A stretch of 64,000 nt of DNA from an uncultured Sulfitobacter sp. (GCF_947497275.1 NZ_CANMFS010000012.1:1-64000); one strand, 5' to 3'. Numbered from the stretch's first letter, positions 9,507-19,449 are shown. Numbers and translations are program-made. Notes: generated by a model from the sequence alone, not told the origin.

Positions 9507-9718
9507 GAAACACGCAACATGGAATATTTAAAGCTACATCTACCGCTTGCGCTGTCTTTTTCCCAAGCAAATACGTGGTTTTTGCGGGCGGATCGGCCTT
9601 AAATCGCAGGCCTGACCGACAAATCTCTAGTTAATATCAGGTTATATAGTAGTTATGGAGATCCTGCCGCTTTCTTTTTCCAAGAGTCCCAGAACGTTAC
9701 GTGTATTTCTCAAGACAG

Positions 9719-9780
9719 GGCGACTCCGAAACCACGCTCAGGCGATTCCGAACCCCCGAAGCGGCGACTCCGAAACCACG
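9719..9780 (+). repeat. Three 22-bp iterons of the plasmid origin
   Basis: GGCGACTCCGAAACCACG occurs at 9719-9736 and 9763-9780, with a diverged copy (GGCGATTCCGAACCCCCG) at 9741-9758. The starts are spaced exactly 22 bp apart, about two DNA turns, so a bound initiator would sit on one face of the helix. The position 140 bp before repA fits RepA-binding iterons. Confidence 0.8.
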
Positions 9781-9810
9781 TCACGCCGCACCTCCTGCAT
9801 GGACGTGGCC

Positions 9811-9819
9811 TGTGGATAA
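9811..9819 (+). promoter_or_regulatory. DnaA box
   Basis: TGTGGATAA is the exact complement of the consensus DnaA box TTATCCACA. It lies 30 bp after the last iteron and 104 bp before repA, so host DnaA may assist initiation. Confidence 0.7.
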
Positions 9820-9922
9820 CTTTAGGGTGGGTGTAATTAAAACCACGAAGCAGATTCGCGCCGAAAGATCCGTGATCACACGGGCAGACAAGAGCGCATA
9901 AGGCAGTGAGCAGGACAGGCAG

Positions 9923-10912
9923 ATGAACACCCCCGCACTGGGGCGTGGAGACGGCGCATTCTTTTCGTGCGACATCTTCAACGCCGCCCCCAAGGACGAC
10001 ATCGGCTCGATGGAGCATCCGATGTTTTCGCTCTCCACCCGGCCCGACCGGCGCATTCTCAGCTATACCCACAACGACACCGACATCACGGTCACCCCGT
10101 CCGTGCGCGGGCTGGCGACGATTCACGACAAGGACATCCTGATCTATTGCATCAGCCAGTTGATGGCCGCACAGAACGCCGGCCGCGAGATCACCCGCAC
10201 ACTGACGCTCAAGGCGCATGATCTGTTGGTCGCCACGTCGCGCGAAACCTCCGGCGATGGCTACAACCGCTTGCGCGACGCGTTCGAGCGGTTGGCCGGC
10301 ACCCGCATCACCACCAACATGATGACCGGCGGGCAGGAGGTCACCACCGGCTTCGGCCTGATCGAGAACTGGCAGATCGTGCGGCAGGGGCGGGGCGGGC
10401 GGATGCTCTGGGTTGCGGTCACGCTCAGCGAATGGCTCTACCGCGCTGTGCTCGACAAGGCGGTGCTGACTCTGAGCCGGGCGTATTTCACCCTGCGCAA
10501 ACCACTGGAGCGGCGGATTTACGAGCTGGCGCGCAAGCATTGCGGGCGGCAGGCGGGGTGGACCGTGTCGGTCGATACGCTCCTGAAGAAATCCGGCTCC
10601 GCCTCGCCGCGCCGGGTGTTTCGCAAGATGCTGCGCGACATGATCGGCGCGGACACGCTGCCCGACTATACCATCGCGGAAGCCCCTGGCGATCTGATGC
10701 GGTTCGAGCGGCGCGGCGCCGTGGTGGAGCCGGGGCGGATGCCGGTGGTGAGTGCCGCCGCACTCGAGCGCGCGCGCGCGCTGGTGCCGGGGGCGGATGT
10801 CTACGGGCTTCAGGCCGACTGGCACACCGCCTGGGAGGCGCGCGGCCGCCGCGCGCTGCGCGATCCCGACGCGGCGTTCCTCGGCTGGGTGTCGCGTCAT
10901 GCGCGCGGATGA
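9923..10912 (+). CDS. repA: Plasmid replication initiator RepA (RPA family)
   Basis: 329 residues from ATG 9923. The middle of the protein (about residues 30-250) matches the replication initiator A family of alphaproteobacterial plasmids, with FSLSTRPDRR, an SRETSGDGYNRLRDAFERL segment in the winged-helix part, and the ARKHCGRQAGW segment. It is expected to bind the iterons upstream and open the origin. It is the only initiator in the window, which shows that this DNA is an extrachromosomal RepA-type replicon rather than chromosome. A GC-centred palindrome (10922-10945) follows the stop codon closely. The ribosome site is weak (AGGACAGG). Confidence 0.93.
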   Translation: MNTPALGRGDGAFFSCDIFNAAPKDDIGSMEHPMFSLSTRPDRRILSYTHNDTDITVTPSVRGLATIHDKDILIYCISQLMAAQNAGREITRTLTLKAHDLLVATSRETSGDGYNRLRDAFERLAGTRITTNMMTGGQEVTTGFGLIENWQIVRQGRGGRMLWVAVTLSEWLYRAVLDKAVLTLSRAYFTLRKPLERRIYELARKHCGRQAGWTVSVDTLLKKSGSASPRRVFRKMLRDMIGADTLPDYTIAEAPGDLMRFERRGAVVEPGRMPVVSAAALERARALVPGADVYGLQADWHTAWEARGRRALRDPDAAFLGWVSRHARG

Positions 10913-10921
10913 GCGGTCCGC

Positions 10922-10945
10922 AAACCTTTCGCGTGCGAAAGGTTT
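10922..10945. promoter_or_regulatory. Second copy of the 24-bp palindrome, candidate parS
   Basis: AAACCTTTCGCG followed by TGCGAAAGGTTT; it differs from the copy at 8050-8073 at one central base and is a palindrome except for that base pair. It starts ten bases after the repA stop. The rest of the 185-bp gap to glmS holds two AGGTTCGG repeats 12 bp apart (11045-11064) and nothing else recognisable. Confidence 0.75.
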
Positions 10946-11097
10946 CAGATTGTAACGCAGATGCGTAAATCCGCCGATACGGGCATGTGCATTTGTCGGG
11001 GAAATGGCGCTATATCCCCCGGGGGGCCGATACCGGACATTCCTAGGTTCGGACATAGGTTCGGGCGACAGAGTTCAGAGAAGAAGGCAGAAATCTT

Positions 11098-12939
11098 ATG
11101 TGCGGCATCGTAGGCGTCATCGGAAAACACCAGGCGGCACCGATCCTTGTGGACGGTCTGCGCCGGCTTGAATATCGCGGCTATGACAGCGCAGGCATCG
11201 CCACCGTGGATGCGGCGCAGGGTGCGCGTCTCGACCGCCGCCGCGCATTGGGCAAGCTGGTCAACCTCGCCGATCTTCTGGTGCACGAGCCGCTGACCGG
11301 GACCTGCGGCATCGGGCACACCCGCTGGGCCACCCACGGGGCGGCGACCACCGCCAATGCCCACCCGCACGCACGTGGCCGTGTCGCCGTGGTGCACAAC
11401 GGGATCATCGAAAACTACCGCCAGCTGCGCGAGGAACTGGCCACCCACCAGATCGTCCCTGAGACCCAGACCGACACCGAAACCGTCGCCATGCTGTGCA
11501 ACTGGTTTCTCGATCAGGGTCACGCGCCCGAAGCGGCGGCCAAGGCGACCATCGCCAGGCTTGAGGGCGCCTATGCGCTGGCGTTCCTGTTCGAGGGCGA
11601 GACCGATCTGCTGATCGCGGCGCGCAAGGGCTCGCCGCTGGCGGTGGGCTGGGGCGCGGGCGAAATGTTCATCGGCTCCGATGCGCTGGCGCTGGCGGCG
11701 ATGACCTCCGAGGTGACCTATCTCGAAGAGGGCGACATCGCCGTGCTGACCCGCGCGGGTGCGACTTTCTTTGACGAGGGCGGCGACATCGTGCAGCGGG
11801 CGCGCAAGACCGTCGAGATCGACATCCACAGCGTCGACAAGGGCGGGTACAAACATTTCATGGCCAAGGAGATCGCCGAGCAACCGCGCGTTCTGGCCGC
11901 CGCCGCCGATTATTACCTTGGCGGGCGCGCGCATGCGGACCGCGGCGGGCGGGCTCTTTTGGAGAGTATCGATTTTACGAATGTGGACCGGTTGGTGATG
12001 GTGGCCTGCGGCACCGCGGCACTGGCCTGTCACACCGCGAAATACTGGTTCGAACAGATCGCGCGCCTGCCGGTCGAGATCGACATCGCCTCCGAATACC
12101 GCTACCGCGAGCCGCCCTTGTCGGACCGCACGGTCGCTTTGTTCGTGAGCCAGTCGGGCGAGACGGCAGATACACTGGCCGCGCTGCGCTATTGCGCGGG
12201 CAAGGCGCGCAGCATCGTGTCGGTGGTCAATGTCGGTACCTCGTCGATCGCACGCGAAAGCGATGTGGCGCTGCCCATTCTCGCGGGCACCGAGATCGGC
12301 GTCGCCTCGACCAAGGCGTTCACATGCCAGCTGACCGTGCTGGCGGCGATGGCGATCACAGCGGCGCGGCAGCGCGGCCATCTGGACGCGGCGGGGGAAG
12401 TCGCCCTGCAAGAGCAGCTGATGGCGGTGCCGCGTCTGGTGGGGCAGGCAATGCACTGTGAAACGACGGTGAAAGAGATCGCGGGCCATCTGGGCCATGT
12501 CGACGACGCGCTGTTTCTGGGGCGTGGCGCGATGTATCCGCTGGCCCTCGAAGGGGCGCTGAAGCTCAAGGAGATTTCCTATATCCATGCCGAAGGCTAT
12601 GCCAGCGGCGAGCTCAAGCACGGGCCCATCGCATTGGTAGACGACAAGCTGCCGGTGGTGGTACTGGCGCCGTCCGATGCGATGTTCGATAAATCCGTCT
12701 CCAACATGCAGGAGGTGATCGCGCGCAGCGGCAGGATCATCATGATCAGCGATGCGGCGGGTCTGGCGGAGGCGGGCGAGGGGGTCTGGCAGGCGATCGA
12801 GATGCCGGACGCGGGCGGCCCCTTTGCGCCCATCATCTATGCGGTGGCGGTGCAGCTTCTGGCCTATCACACGGCGGTGGAAAAGGGCACGGATGTGGAC
12901 CAGCCGCGCAACCTCGCCAAATCGGTGACGGTCGAATAG
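11098..12939 (+). CDS. glmS: Glutamine-fructose-6-phosphate aminotransferase
   Basis: 613 residues, the normal full length. It converts fructose-6-phosphate and glutamine to glucosamine-6-phosphate, the first step to UDP-GlcNAc. The mature protein would begin with the glutaminase Cys (MCGIVGVIG). The glutaminase domain spans about 1-225; two SIS sugar-isomerase domains follow with SQSGETADT (about 350-358) and the C-terminal LAKSVTVE tail. The ribosome site is AAGAAGG. glmM follows after 37 bp, so the two probably form an operon. A plasmid-borne copy is likely dedicated to, or supplements, surface polysaccharide synthesis. Confidence 0.97.
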   Translation: MCGIVGVIGKHQAAPILVDGLRRLEYRGYDSAGIATVDAAQGARLDRRRALGKLVNLADLLVHEPLTGTCGIGHTRWATHGAATTANAHPHARGRVAVVHNGIIENYRQLREELATHQIVPETQTDTETVAMLCNWFLDQGHAPEAAAKATIARLEGAYALAFLFEGETDLLIAARKGSPLAVGWGAGEMFIGSDALALAAMTSEVTYLEEGDIAVLTRAGATFFDEGGDIVQRARKTVEIDIHSVDKGGYKHFMAKEIAEQPRVLAAAADYYLGGRAHADRGGRALLESIDFTNVDRLVMVACGTAALACHTAKYWFEQIARLPVEIDIASEYRYREPPLSDRTVALFVSQSGETADTLAALRYCAGKARSIVSVVNVGTSSIARESDVALPILAGTEIGVASTKAFTCQLTVLAAMAITAARQRGHLDAAGEVALQEQLMAVPRLVGQAMHCETTVKEIAGHLGHVDDALFLGRGAMYPLALEGALKLKEISYIHAEGYASGELKHGPIALVDDKLPVVVLAPSDAMFDKSVSNMQEVIARSGRIIMISDAAGLAEAGEGVWQAIEMPDAGGPFAPIIYAVAVQLLAYHTAVEKGTDVDQPRNLAKSVTVE

Positions 12940-12976
12940 GTATCGTCGCACGAAACCCGGCCCGAGGAGCGCAGCC

Positions 12977-14317
12977 ATGAGCAAGACCTATTTTGGAACC
13001 GACGGAATCCGTGGACGCGCGGGCATCCACCCGATGACGGCGGCGTTTTCCGTGCGGCTGGCGATGGCGGTGGGCAAGTATTTCGCCGCCGCCAACGGGC
13101 GGCACCGGGTGGTGATCGGCAAGGACACGCGCCGGTCGGGGTACATGATCGAAACCGCGCTGATGTCGGGGTTCACCGCCGCCGGCATGGATGTGTTCGC
13201 GCTGGGGCCGATGCCCACGCCGGCGGTCGGGCGGCTGACCCATTCGATGCGCGCGGATCTGGGGGTGATGATCTCGGCCAGCCACAACCCCGCCCACGAC
13301 AACGGGATCAAGTTCTTCGGCCCCGACGGATTCAAGCTGTCCGATAGTGTCGAGACGGAGATCGAGGCGATCCTCGAGCGCGATGCGCTGGAGGGCGACA
13401 GCGACAATATCGGGCGGGTGACGCGGCTGGATGGCAGCGCGGGGCGCTACGTGGAATATGCCAAGACCACGCTGCCCGACTGGGTGCGGCTGGACGGTCT
13501 GAAGATCGTGATCGACTGCGCCAACGGTGCCGCCTACAGAACCGCGCCCGAAGTGTTGTGGGAGCTGGGCGCGCAGATCATTCCGGTCGGCGTGGCGCCC
13601 GACGGCTACAACATCAACGATGGCTGCGGATCGACCCATCCTGAACGCGCGGCACAGGTGGTGCGCGACACGCAGGCCGATCTCGGCATTTGTCTGGACG
13701 GCGATGCGGACCGGATTATCCTGCTTGATGAAAAGGGGGCGGTGGTCGACGGCGACCAGTTGATGGCGCTGCTGGCGACCCATTGGTCGCGGGCGGGGCG
13801 GCTCAACAAGAACACGCTGGTCGCCACGGTGATGTCCAACCTGGGGCTGGAGCGTTATCTGGAGGGGCAGGGGATCGCCCTGCGCCGCACGGCCGTTGGC
13901 GACCGCTATGTCGTCGAGGAGATGCGCGCGGGCGGGTTCAACATGGGCGGCGAACAATCGGGCCATATCGTGATGACCGATTACGCGACCACCGGCGATG
14001 GTCTGGTGGCGGGGCTGCAGTTTCTCGCGGTGCTCAAGGCGAGCGGCCTGCCGGTCAGCGTGCTGACCCGGACGTTCGATCCGGTGCCGCAGCTTTTGGA
14101 AAACGTGCGCTACGCCCCGACGATGGCCCCGCTTGAATCGCCCCGGGTTCAGGACGCGATTGCGGAAGGCACGGCAAGGTTCGGTGACACCGGCCGGTTG
14201 CTGATCCGCAAGTCAGGGACCGAACCGTTGATCCGGGTGATGGGCGAATGCGAGGATCCGGCCCTGCTCGATGAAGTGGTGATGCGGATCGCGGACGAGA
14301 TCCGCAAGCTGGACTGA
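12977..14317 (+). CDS. glmM: Phosphoglucosamine mutase
   Basis: 446 residues, normal length. It interconverts glucosamine-6-phosphate and glucosamine-1-phosphate. The phosphoserine loop [12 protein letters not shown] places the active serine at residue 102, the same number as in E. coli GlmM. The metal loop DGDADR and the phosphate-binding [12 protein letters not shown] near the C-terminus are intact. GAGGAG precedes the ATG. It follows glmS and ends 30 bp from the convergent rmlA. Confidence 0.96.
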   Translation: MSKTYFGTDGIRGRAGIHPMTAAFSVRLAMAVGKYFAAANGRHRVVIGKDTRRSGYMIETALMSGFTAAGMDVFALGPMPTPAVGRLTHSMRADLGVMISASHNPAHDNGIKFFGPDGFKLSDSVETEIEAILERDALEGDSDNIGRVTRLDGSAGRYVEYAKTTLPDWVRLDGLKIVIDCANGAAYRTAPEVLWELGAQIIPVGVAPDGYNINDGCGSTHPERAAQVVRDTQADLGICLDGDADRIILLDEKGAVVDGDQLMALLATHWSRAGRLNKNTLVATVMSNLGLERYLEGQGIALRRTAVGDRYVVEEMRAGGFNMGGEQSGHIVMTDYATTGDGLVAGLQFLAVLKASGLPVSVLTRTFDPVPQLLENVRYAPTMAPLESPRVQDAIAEGTARFGDTGRLLIRKSGTEPLIRVMGECEDPALLDEVVMRIADEIRKLD

Positions 14318-14347
14318 CTTTGTGGGCCTTCCTGTTGGGCCGGACGG

Positions 14348-15256
14348 TCAGTTCCGCTCGCCGATCAGCCCTTCGAGGTACTTGCCGTAATCGTTTTTGG
14401 CGTAACGTTTTGCACGGTCGTGCAGTTCCGCGTCGGTGATCCAGCCCTGAGCATAGGCGATCTCGTCGGGGGAGCCGGTTTGCAGACCCTGCCGGCGCTC
14501 CAGCGTGCGCACGAAATTGCCCGCATCGAGCAGGCTGCCGTGGGTGCCGGTATCGAGCCAGGCATAGCCGCGGCCCATCCGTTCGACCGACAAGAGGCCG
14601 TCGTGCAGGTACATCTCCAGCAGGGTCGTGATCTCAAGCTCGCCGCGCGGCGAGGGTTCGACCTGGGCTGCGCGGTCGGGCGCGTCACCGTCGAGAAAGT
14701 AAAGCCCGGTAACGGCAAAATTTGACGGCGGCACCGGCGGTTTTTCGATGATCGAGATGGCTTTGCCGTTGGCGTCGAAATCCACCACGCCGTAGCGTTC
14801 AGGGTCGGCCACGCGGTAGCCGAAGACGGTGCCGCCGGTGGTCTTGGCGTCGGCCTGTGCGAGGATTTCGGGCAGGCCGTGGCCGAAAAAGATGTTGTCG
14901 CCCAGCACCAGCGCCGAGGGCGCGCCCGCAAGGAAGTCACGCGCCAGGATGAACGCCTGCGCCAGCCCGTCGGGGCTGGGCTGGGCGATGTAGGTAAAGG
15001 ACATGCCCCACTGGCTGCCGTCGCCCATCAGGCGCTGGAACTGGCTTTGATCCTCGGGGGTGGTGATGATCGCCACCTCGCGGATGCCGCCGAGCATCAG
15101 CACCGACAGCGGGTAATAGATCATCGGCTTGTCGTAGATCGGCAGCAGCTGTTTGGAGATGCCCAGCGTGATCGGGTAGAGCCGGGTGCCGGAGCCGCCG
15201 GCGAGGATGATGCCCTTGCGTGTAGCACCGGAGGCGCGCTTTTCCGGAAGTGTCAT
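14348..15256 (-). CDS. rmlA: Glucose-1-phosphate thymidylyltransferase
   Basis: 302 residues. First enzyme of dTDP-L-rhamnose synthesis: dTTP plus glucose-1-phosphate gives dTDP-glucose. The nucleotidyltransferase signature GGSGTRLYPITLGISKQLLP is at residues 21-40, and LGDNIFFG marks the sugar/metal site. It is the last gene of the rmlC-B-D-A operon and overlaps the end of rmlD by 4 bp (ATGA), showing translational coupling. Confidence 0.97.
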   Translation of the reverse strand: MTLPEKRASGATRKGIILAGGSGTRLYPITLGISKQLLPIYDKPMIYYPLSVLMLGGIREVAIITTPEDQSQFQRLMGDGSQWGMSFTYIAQPSPDGLAQAFILARDFLAGAPSALVLGDNIFFGHGLPEILAQADAKTTGGTVFGYRVADPERYGVVDFDANGKAISIIEKPPVPPSNFAVTGLYFLDGDAPDRAAQVEPSPRGELEITTLLEMYLHDGLLSVERMGRGYAWLDTGTHGSLLDAGNFVRTLERRQGLQTGSPDEIAYAQGWITDAELHDRAKRYAKNDYGKYLEGLIGERN

Positions 15257-16104
15257 TTGGTATCTTTCAATGTCTTGAGGACGTCGTGCAGGCCGGCTTT
15301 CCAGTCCGGTTGCGCGATGTCGAAATCAGTCTCTAACGCGGTGCCGTCCATGCGCGAATTGAGCGGACGGGCGGCGGGTGTGGGATAGTCGGCGGTGGGG
15401 ATGCCGGTGACGGTGACGGGGCGGTTCGCCTGCGCGAAGATTTCGCGCGCGAACCCGGCCCATGACACGGGCGGGGTGCCGCCGAAATGGTGGGTTCCGC
15501 CCTTTGCAGGGTCTGTTTTCATCTGCTGCGCCATTTCCAGCAGCGCACCCGCGATGGCGGCGGCGGGGGTGGGGCCGCCGATCTGGTCGTCGACCACCGA
15601 CAGCGCATCGCGGCTCTCGGACAGGCGCAGCATCGTCTTGACGAAGTTGTTGCCATGCGCCGAAAACACCCATGAGGTGCGCAGGATCGCGTGTTGTCCG
15701 CCGGCAGCGCGCACCGCTTCCTCGCCCGCCAGCTTGGTCCGGCCATAGGCGTTTTGCGGCGCGTTAGGGTCTGATACGCGCCACGGATCGGTGCCGGTCC
15801 CGTCGAACACGTAATCGGTCGAGATATGCAGAAAGGGGATGGCGCGCGCTGCTGCTGCGCGTGCCATTGCGGCGGGCGCGTCCGCGTTGATGATCTGCGC
15901 CAGCGCCTCTTCCTCTTCGGCCTTATCGACGGCCGTATAGGCGGCGGCGTTGATCACCGCATCCCAGTCGCCCGTGTCGATGGCGGTGGCACAGGCGGCG
16001 GGATCGGACAGGTCGGCGGCGTCGCGGCCAAGGGAGGTGACATCGGCCTGCAGGGCCAGTTCGGTCGCGACCTGACCGGTTTTGCCAAAGACGAGAATGC
16101 GCAT
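15253..16104 (-). CDS. rmlD: dTDP-4-dehydrorhamnose reductase
   Basis: 283 residues. Last step of dTDP-L-rhamnose synthesis, NAD(P)H-dependent reduction of dTDP-4-keto-rhamnose. An N-terminal Rossmann loop GKTGQVA (7-13), STDYVFDG and the catalytic YGRTKLAGE motif are present. It sits between rmlB (3-bp gap) and rmlA (4-bp overlap). Confidence 0.97.
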   Translation of the reverse strand: MRILVFGKTGQVATELALQADVTSLGRDAADLSDPAACATAIDTGDWDAVINAAAYTAVDKAEEEEALAQIINADAPAAMARAAAARAIPFLHISTDYVFDGTGTDPWRVSDPNAPQNAYGRTKLAGEEAVRAAGGQHAILRTSWVFSAHGNNFVKTMLRLSESRDALSVVDDQIGGPTPAAAIAGALLEMAQQMKTDPAKGGTHHFGGTPPVSWAGFAREIFAQANRPVTVTGIPTADYPTPAARPLNSRMDGTALETDFDIAQPDWKAGLHDVLKTLKDTK

Positions 16105-16107
16105 GAA

Positions 16108-17157
16108 TTATCCCTTGTTAGAGCCTGTACCAAGGCGTGTGCCCACGCCCTCGCGGTTTTGCAGCGCGCGCCACCAGTCTTCGTTGTCGAGATACCATTG
16201 CACGGTGCGCCGCAGCCCTTCCTCGACCGTGACGGACGGACGCCAGCCCAGTTCGGTCCGGATGCGGGTGGGGTCGATGGCATAGCGCGCATCGTGGCCG
16301 GGGCGGTCGGTCACATAGGTGATCAGATCGCTGTAGGGGGCAGGGCCGGGGCGCAGATCGTCGAGGATGCTGCACAAGGTCTGCACCAGCTCGAGGTTGG
16401 TACGCTCGTTCTCGCCACCGATGTTATAGCTGCGCCCCACGGTGCCCTCGGCCAGCACCTTGAGCAGCGCATCGGCGTGGTCCTCGACATAGAGCCAGTC
16501 GCGCACGTTGGCGCCCGTGCCGTAGATCGGCAGCGGCTTGCCCGCGAGCGCGTTGAGGATCACCACCGGCACCAGCTTTTCGGGGAAATGGTAGGGGCCG
16601 TAGTTGTTCGAGCAGTTGGTCAGCACGATGGGCAGGCCGTAGGTCTCGTGCCAGGCGCGCACCAGATGATCGGACGCAGCCTTGGACGCGGAATAGGGCG
16701 AGCGCGGGTCGTAGGGGGTGTCTTCGGTGAACTGGCCGGTGTCGCCGAGCGAGCCGAACACTTCGTCGGTGGAGATGTGATGGAAGCGGAAGGTGTCGGG
16801 TTTGCCACGCCCTTCCCAATAGGCACGCGCGGCCTGCAGCAGCGTGTAGGTGCCGGTGATGTTCGTCTCGATGAACGCGCCCGGCCCGTCGATGGAACGG
16901 TCGACATGGGATTCTGCGGCCAGATGCATGATCGCGTCGGGCTGGAGCGTCTCGAACGCTGCCGCCATCGCGTCCGCGTCGCAGATATCAGCCTCTATAA
17001 AGGTGTAATCGGGGCTTTTGGCGGCTTCTGCCACGTTATCGAGACAGGCGGCATAGGTCAGTTTGTCGATGTTGACGACGCTGTGCCCGCGCTGAATCGC
17101 CAGACGCACCACCGCCGACCCGATGAACCCGGCCCCGCCGGTGACGATCAGTTTCAC
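16108..17157 (-). CDS. rmlB: dTDP-glucose 4,6-dehydratase
   Basis: 349 residues, full length. Converts dTDP-glucose to dTDP-4-keto-6-deoxyglucose. The NAD-binding loop GGAGFIGS is at 7-14, STDEVFG follows in the middle, and [10 protein letters not shown] gives the catalytic Tyr and Lys. The start overlaps the end of rmlC by 4 bp. Confidence 0.97.
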   Translation of the reverse strand: MKLIVTGGAGFIGSAVVRLAIQRGHSVVNIDKLTYAACLDNVAEAAKSPDYTFIEADICDADAMAAAFETLQPDAIMHLAAESHVDRSIDGPGAFIETNITGTYTLLQAARAYWEGRGKPDTFRFHHISTDEVFGSLGDTGQFTEDTPYDPRSPYSASKAASDHLVRAWHETYGLPIVLTNCSNNYGPYHFPEKLVPVVILNALAGKPLPIYGTGANVRDWLYVEDHADALLKVLAEGTVGRSYNIGGENERTNLELVQTLCSILDDLRPGPAPYSDLITYVTDRPGHDARYAIDPTRIRTELGWRPSVTVEEGLRRTVQWYLDNEDWWRALQNREGVGTRLGTGSNKG

Positions 17158-17726
17158 GACGCACCCTCGTAGGTGAAGGGCGATTGGAAATCCTTGAGCA
17201 GAGGGGCGGCCTCGTCCTTGGCGGACAGGACGGCGGCGGTGGTGTCGATGCCCCAGTCGATGCCGATGTCCGGATCGTCGAAACGGACCGCGCCGTCACA
17301 CTCGGGCGCGTAGTGGTCGGTGCATTTATAGACGATCTCGGTGTCGGGCTCGCGCGTTACAAAGCCGTGCAGGAAGCCTGCGGGGATCCACAGCTGGCGT
17401 CCGTTTTCGAAGCTCAGCTCTTCGCCGACCCACTGGCCGTAGGTGGGCGAGCCCACGCGGATGTCGACCGCCACATCGTAAAGCGCGCCGCGCCCGCAGC
17501 GCACCAGCTTGCCCTGTGCGTGGGGGTGTGACTGAAAGTGCAGGCCGCGCACGGTGCCGGTGGCGGCGGAAAACGAATGGTTGTCCTGCACGAAGTCGAT
17601 GTCGAGGCCAGCGTCGCGCATCACCCGCGCGTTCCAGCTTTCGGAGAAGAAACCACGGTGATCGCCGTGGCGGGCGGGGGTGATGATCATCACACCGGGA
17701 AGTCTGGTGGGCTGGACGTCAAGCAT
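17154..17726 (-). CDS. rmlC: dTDP-4-dehydrorhamnose 3,5-epimerase
   Basis: 190 residues, a single cupin. It epimerises dTDP-4-keto-6-deoxyglucose at C3 and C5. RGLHFQ with its catalytic-site histidine, PAGFLHGF and the [12 protein letters not shown] segment are typical. It is the first gene of the rml operon in the direction of transcription; the gap to the upstream manC stop is 93 bp, so a promoter may lie there or the genes may be read together. Confidence 0.96.
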   Translation of the reverse strand: MLDVQPTRLPGVMIITPARHGDHRGFFSESWNARVMRDAGLDIDFVQDNHSFSAATGTVRGLHFQSHPHAQGKLVRCGRGALYDVAVDIRVGSPTYGQWVGEELSFENGRQLWIPAGFLHGFVTREPDTEIVYKCTDHYAPECDGAVRFDDPDIGIDWGIDTTAAVLSAKDEAAPLLKDFQSPFTYEGAS

Positions 17727-17794
17727 GGCGGCTCCTGCGGGAGGGTGTTTGCCCGCACGTCTACTGCCTTGCGCCTGTAAAGAAAACCTCTGCC

Positions 17795-17824
17795 CTCAGT
17801 TCTGGCCTCAGTTCTGGCCTCAGT
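17795..17824. repeat. 12-bp tandem repeat reaching into the manC stop codon
   Basis: CTCAGTTCTGGC is repeated twice in tandem and followed by a half copy (CTCAGT). The last part contains the stop codon of the mannose-1-phosphate guanylyltransferase gene (17820-17822). It lies in the spacer before rmlC; function unknown. Confidence 0.7.
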
Positions 17825-19259
17825 CGCGGGCATAGACATCTTCGTAGCGGATGATGTCGTCCTCGCCCAGATAGCTGCCGGTCTGCACCTCGATCAGCAC
17901 CATCGGCAGCTTGCCGGGGTTTTCCATGCGGTGCGTGGCCCCCAGCGGGATATAGACGGACTGGTTTTCCGTCACCAGCCGGACGTCGTCGTCCACCGTG
18001 ACGCGCGCGGTGCCCTCCACCACGATCCAGTGTTCGGAGCGGTGATGATGGCTTTGCAGGCTCAGCGCCGCGCCGGGGTTGACCACGATGCGTTTGACCT
18101 GGAAGCGGGTGCCGATGGCGAGGCTTTCGAACCAGCCCCAGGGGCGGTGGTCGCGCGGGAATTGCGTGGCCTGTTTTGCGCCTTCGGATTTCAACAGGGC
18201 GACCGCTTCCTTGACGCGCTGGCTGTCGGATTTGCGCGCCACCAGCACGGCGTCGGCCATGGCGACGGCGACGATGTCGTCCAGACCGATGCCCACCAAC
18301 TGCAGCCCCTCAGTGTCCGAGCGCAGCAGCGTGTCGGTGCAGTCGATCGCATGGGCGCTGCCGGTGCAGACGGTGCCGCTGGCGTCGGGGCCTTCCTCGG
18401 CCCAGACGGCCTCCCAACCGCCCAGATCGGACCAGCCGGCGCCATAGGGCATGACGGCGAGGTTGTCCGCCTTTTCCATGATCGCGTAATCGATGGAGAT
18501 GTCGGGCAACGTGGCCCAGGGGGCGGCGGCCAGACGGGTAAAGCCCAGATCGGCCTGGGCCTGCGCCAGTGCCGCGCGCGCGGGATCCACGAGATCGGGC
18601 GCGTGGGTGTCGAAGGCCGCGAGGATCGTGCGGGCGGAGAACAAGAAGATGCCCGCGTTCCACAGGAAATGACCCGCCGCCAGCATTTCGGCGGCGCGGG
18701 CCGCGCAGGGTTTTTCGACGAAGCGCGCCAGCGGTTGCGGCGTCTGCGCGCCCGGATCGGCACCGGGGGCGAGTTCGAGGTAGCCATAGCCGGTTTCGGG
18801 GCTGTCGGGGGTGATGCCGAAGGTCACCAGATCGCCGGCGGCGGCGCGCGGGCGGGCGGCGTCGAGGGCGGCACGGAAGGCGGCGCTGTCGGGGATCACA
18901 TGGTCGGAGGGCGCGACCAGCATCAGCGCGTCGGGGTCGGTGTCCGCGATCATCAGCGCGGCGGTCAAAATCGCGGGGGCGGTGTTGCGCCCTTCGGGTT
19001 CGATCACGATGGCCTGCGGGCTGAGGTGGATGGCGGCCAGCTGTTCGGTGACGATAAAGCGGAAATCCTCGCCGGTGAGCACCACGGGCGGCGCGAATCC
19101 CGGCCCGGCGAATCGGCGCGCGGAGGATTGGAACAGGCTTTGTGCGCCGGTGAGTTTCGAGAACTGCTTGGGGTAGGATTTGCGCGACAGCGGCCACAGC
19201 CGGGTGCCCGACCCCCCTGCCAGAAGCACGGGATGGATCGCGAAGGACGGGTCGGACAT
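17820..19259 (-). CDS. manC: Mannose-1-phosphate guanylyltransferase / mannose-6-phosphate isomerase
   Basis: 479 residues from ATG 19259, preceded by AAGGAG. The N-terminal nucleotidyltransferase begins with LLAGGSGTRLWPLSRKSYPK (residues 13-32) and makes GDP-mannose from GTP and mannose-1-phosphate. The C-terminal 120 residues form a cupin with SLQSHHHRSEHW, the type II phosphomannose isomerase domain. Length and layout match bifunctional AlgA/CpsB proteins. It precedes the rml operon on the same strand, and a matching phosphomannomutase is at 58508-59992, so GDP-mannose synthesis is nearly complete here. Confidence 0.95.
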   Translation of the reverse strand: MSDPSFAIHPVLLAGGSGTRLWPLSRKSYPKQFSKLTGAQSLFQSSARRFAGPGFAPPVVLTGEDFRFIVTEQLAAIHLSPQAIVIEPEGRNTAPAILTAALMIADTDPDALMLVAPSDHVIPDSAAFRAALDAARPRAAAGDLVTFGITPDSPETGYGYLELAPGADPGAQTPQPLARFVEKPCAARAAEMLAAGHFLWNAGIFLFSARTILAAFDTHAPDLVDPARAALAQAQADLGFTRLAAAPWATLPDISIDYAIMEKADNLAVMPYGAGWSDLGGWEAVWAEEGPDASGTVCTGSAHAIDCTDTLLRSDTEGLQLVGIGLDDIVAVAMADAVLVARKSDSQRVKEAVALLKSEGAKQATQFPRDHRPWGWFESLAIGTRFQVKRIVVNPGAALSLQSHHHRSEHWIVVEGTARVTVDDDVRLVTENQSVYIPLGATHRMENPGKLPMVLIEVQTGSYLGEDDIIRYEDVYARD

Positions 19260-19425
19260 GGGCGGATGCTCTCCTTGCGGTATCGGAATTGGGAACGAGG
19301 TTAGCGGTAAATTCAAGCAAAACCATGGCTGCGGACATGTTTTTACGCCCCTGCGGGAGACTTTACAGGGTGTCAGGGGTTTCGGCGTTTCTTTGGAACA
19401 TCCCGAACGCCTGCTTTGGGGGCCG

Positions 19426-19449
19426 CCCGGCAGAGGAGGCTCTGCCGGG
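19426..19449. terminator. 10-bp perfect hairpin in the manC upstream spacer
   Basis: CCCGGCAGAG and CTCTGCCGGG form a perfect 10-bp stem with a GAGG loop. It lies in the 287-bp gap between the minus-strand glycosyltransferase (stop at 19547) and manC. There is no T-run, so it may be a rho-independent terminator of weak type, or an attenuator or mRNA stabiliser. Confidence 0.4.

Larger units (their letters stand above)
9467..9922. other. Predicted replication origin region between parA and repA
   Basis: This 456-bp stretch has no supported gene. From left to right it holds an operator-like dyad (9481-9506), an AT-rich part (about 9520-9660), three 22-bp-spaced iterons (9719-9780), a consensus DnaA box (9811-9819) and the repA leader. 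This combination is characteristic of iteron-type plasmid origins. The exact unwinding site is not known. Confidence 0.75.
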
